Part shown: in pieces, positions 5,541 through 5,892 of the stretch | Position numbering within the stretch: the stretch's first letter is position 1 | Layout of the letters: the number at the start of each line of letters is the position of its first letter | From: Patescibacteria group bacterium | Lineage (GTDB): Bacteria; Patescibacteriota; UBA1384; XYA2-FULL-43-10; CAINNR01 | NCBI GenBank assembly: GCA_028690755.1 | Contig: JAQVAO010000039.1 | Location: forward strand, 1 to 5,892 | Length of the DNA: 5,892 nucleotides | Reading direction: 5' to 3' | Translations under genes and position numbers: made by a program | The notes under the pieces: generated by a model | What the model was told of the DNA's origin: nothing | Databases searched by the model: none | What the model saw: only the letters and a program-made list of their open reading frames with translations

Positions 5541-5892
5541 ATGAATATTACAGCAAAAGATATTGCAGCAATTCGAACGAAAACTGGATTGCCAATGATG
5601 GAAATCAAATCTGCCCTGATCGAGGCCGGTGGTAATGAAGAACGTGCAATGGAAATTCTTCGCAAGAAAGGGCTTTCAAAATCAGAAAAAAGAGCTGGTA
5701 AAAAAACTAATTCCGGTGTTGTCGACTCCTATGTTCATGCCGGAAGAATCGGTGTTTTGGTTGAAGTTCTTTGTGAAACTGATTTTGTGGCAAAAAACGA
5801 AGACTTTAAAAATTTTGCACATGAAATATCCTTGCAAGTTGCCGCCACTGCCCCTTCTTATGTAGAAAAGGATAAAATTCCAACAGAAGTGT
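5541..5892 (+). CDS. tsf: Translation elongation factor Ts, N-terminal part (cut by window end)
   Basis: EF-Ts is the nucleotide exchange factor that recycles EF-Tu from its GDP form. The 117 visible residues begin MNITAKDIAAIRTKTGLPMMEIKSAL, the UBA-like N-terminal domain (about 1-50) that contacts EF-Tu, with GGNEERAMEILRKKG as its third helix. The exchange motif TDFVAKN is at 80-86, where the conserved Asp-Phe pair disturbs the Mg2+ site of EF-Tu. The start of the core domain (FKNFAHEISLQVAA) follows. A GGAGG ribosome binding site (5532-5536) lies four bases before the ATG. The frame is open to the last base. Co-transcribed with rpsB; no terminator is seen in the 22-base gap. Confidence 0.96.
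   Translation, partial: MNITAKDIAAIRTKTGLPMMEIKSALIEAGGNEERAMEILRKKGLSKSEKRAGKKTNSGVVDSYVHAGRIGVLVEVLCETDFVAKNEDFKNFAHEISLQVAATAPSYVEKDKIPTEV

Noticed and set aside
5629..5865. A 78-codon plus-strand frame
   Set aside because: It runs out of frame inside tsf, whose own frame is unambiguous by family motifs.
1..5892. UGA recoded as a sense codon, as in some Patescibacteria
   Set aside because: None of the eight genes ends in TGA, but none carries an in-frame TGA either; all read through cleanly with the standard code, and absence of TGA stops in so few genes can be chance.
1..5892. CRISPR array, tRNA, rRNA, insertion sequence or prophage genes
   Set aside because: No regularly spaced repeats, no cloverleaf-like segment and no transposase, integrase or phage protein could be seen in any frame.

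Overview
The window reads like a low-GC bacterial chromosome segment (roughly 38% G+C by eye) carrying ordinary translation genes and two envelope genes. The very short MscS-type channel gene, the rpmE-prfA-prmC and rpsB-tsf groupings, and the NLPY version of the PrmC active-site motif together suggest a Candidate Phyla Radiation (Patescibacteria, perhaps Parcubacteria-like) genome. That placement is an inference, not proven by the sequence. Stop codons are only TAA or TAG, and no gene is interrupted by TGA, so the standard code fits.

Layout: (1) 1-2046, plus strand: the 3' end of gatB (tRNA amidotransferase subunit B), a short MscS-like membrane protein overlapping it by 17 bases, and an HtrA/DegP-type membrane-anchored serine protease. 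The MscS-like gene has an in-frame TAA at 726-728, after which 32 more codons continue in the same frame up to a TAA just before the htrA ribosome binding site. (2) 2047-2423: a convergent junction with a strong 12-bp hairpin (2076-2103), followed by a compositionally distinct, G+C-rich island. The island holds one small minus-strand gene for a 74-residue four-cysteine protein. An 11-bp perfect inverted repeat lies at its two edges. (3) 2424-4634, minus strand: rpmE, prfA and prmC (ribosomal protein L31, release factor 1, and the methyltransferase that modifies release factors). prfA and prmC overlap by 8 bases; rpmE and prfA are separated by a terminator hairpin that overlaps a perfect TATAAT. 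(4) 4635-4783: a divergent control region with two overlapping sigma-70-type promoters, then a structured rpsB leader. (5) 4784-5892, plus strand: rpsB (S2) and the 5' part of tsf (EF-Ts), cut by the window end.

How the genes work together: most of the window serves protein synthesis (charging of Gln/Asn-tRNA, ribosomal proteins S2 and L31, elongation factor Ts, termination and its GGQ methylation). The MscS-like protein and HtrA form a small envelope pair, for membrane tension and for protein quality control outside the membrane. The part least explained by known genes is the 2113-2400 island.
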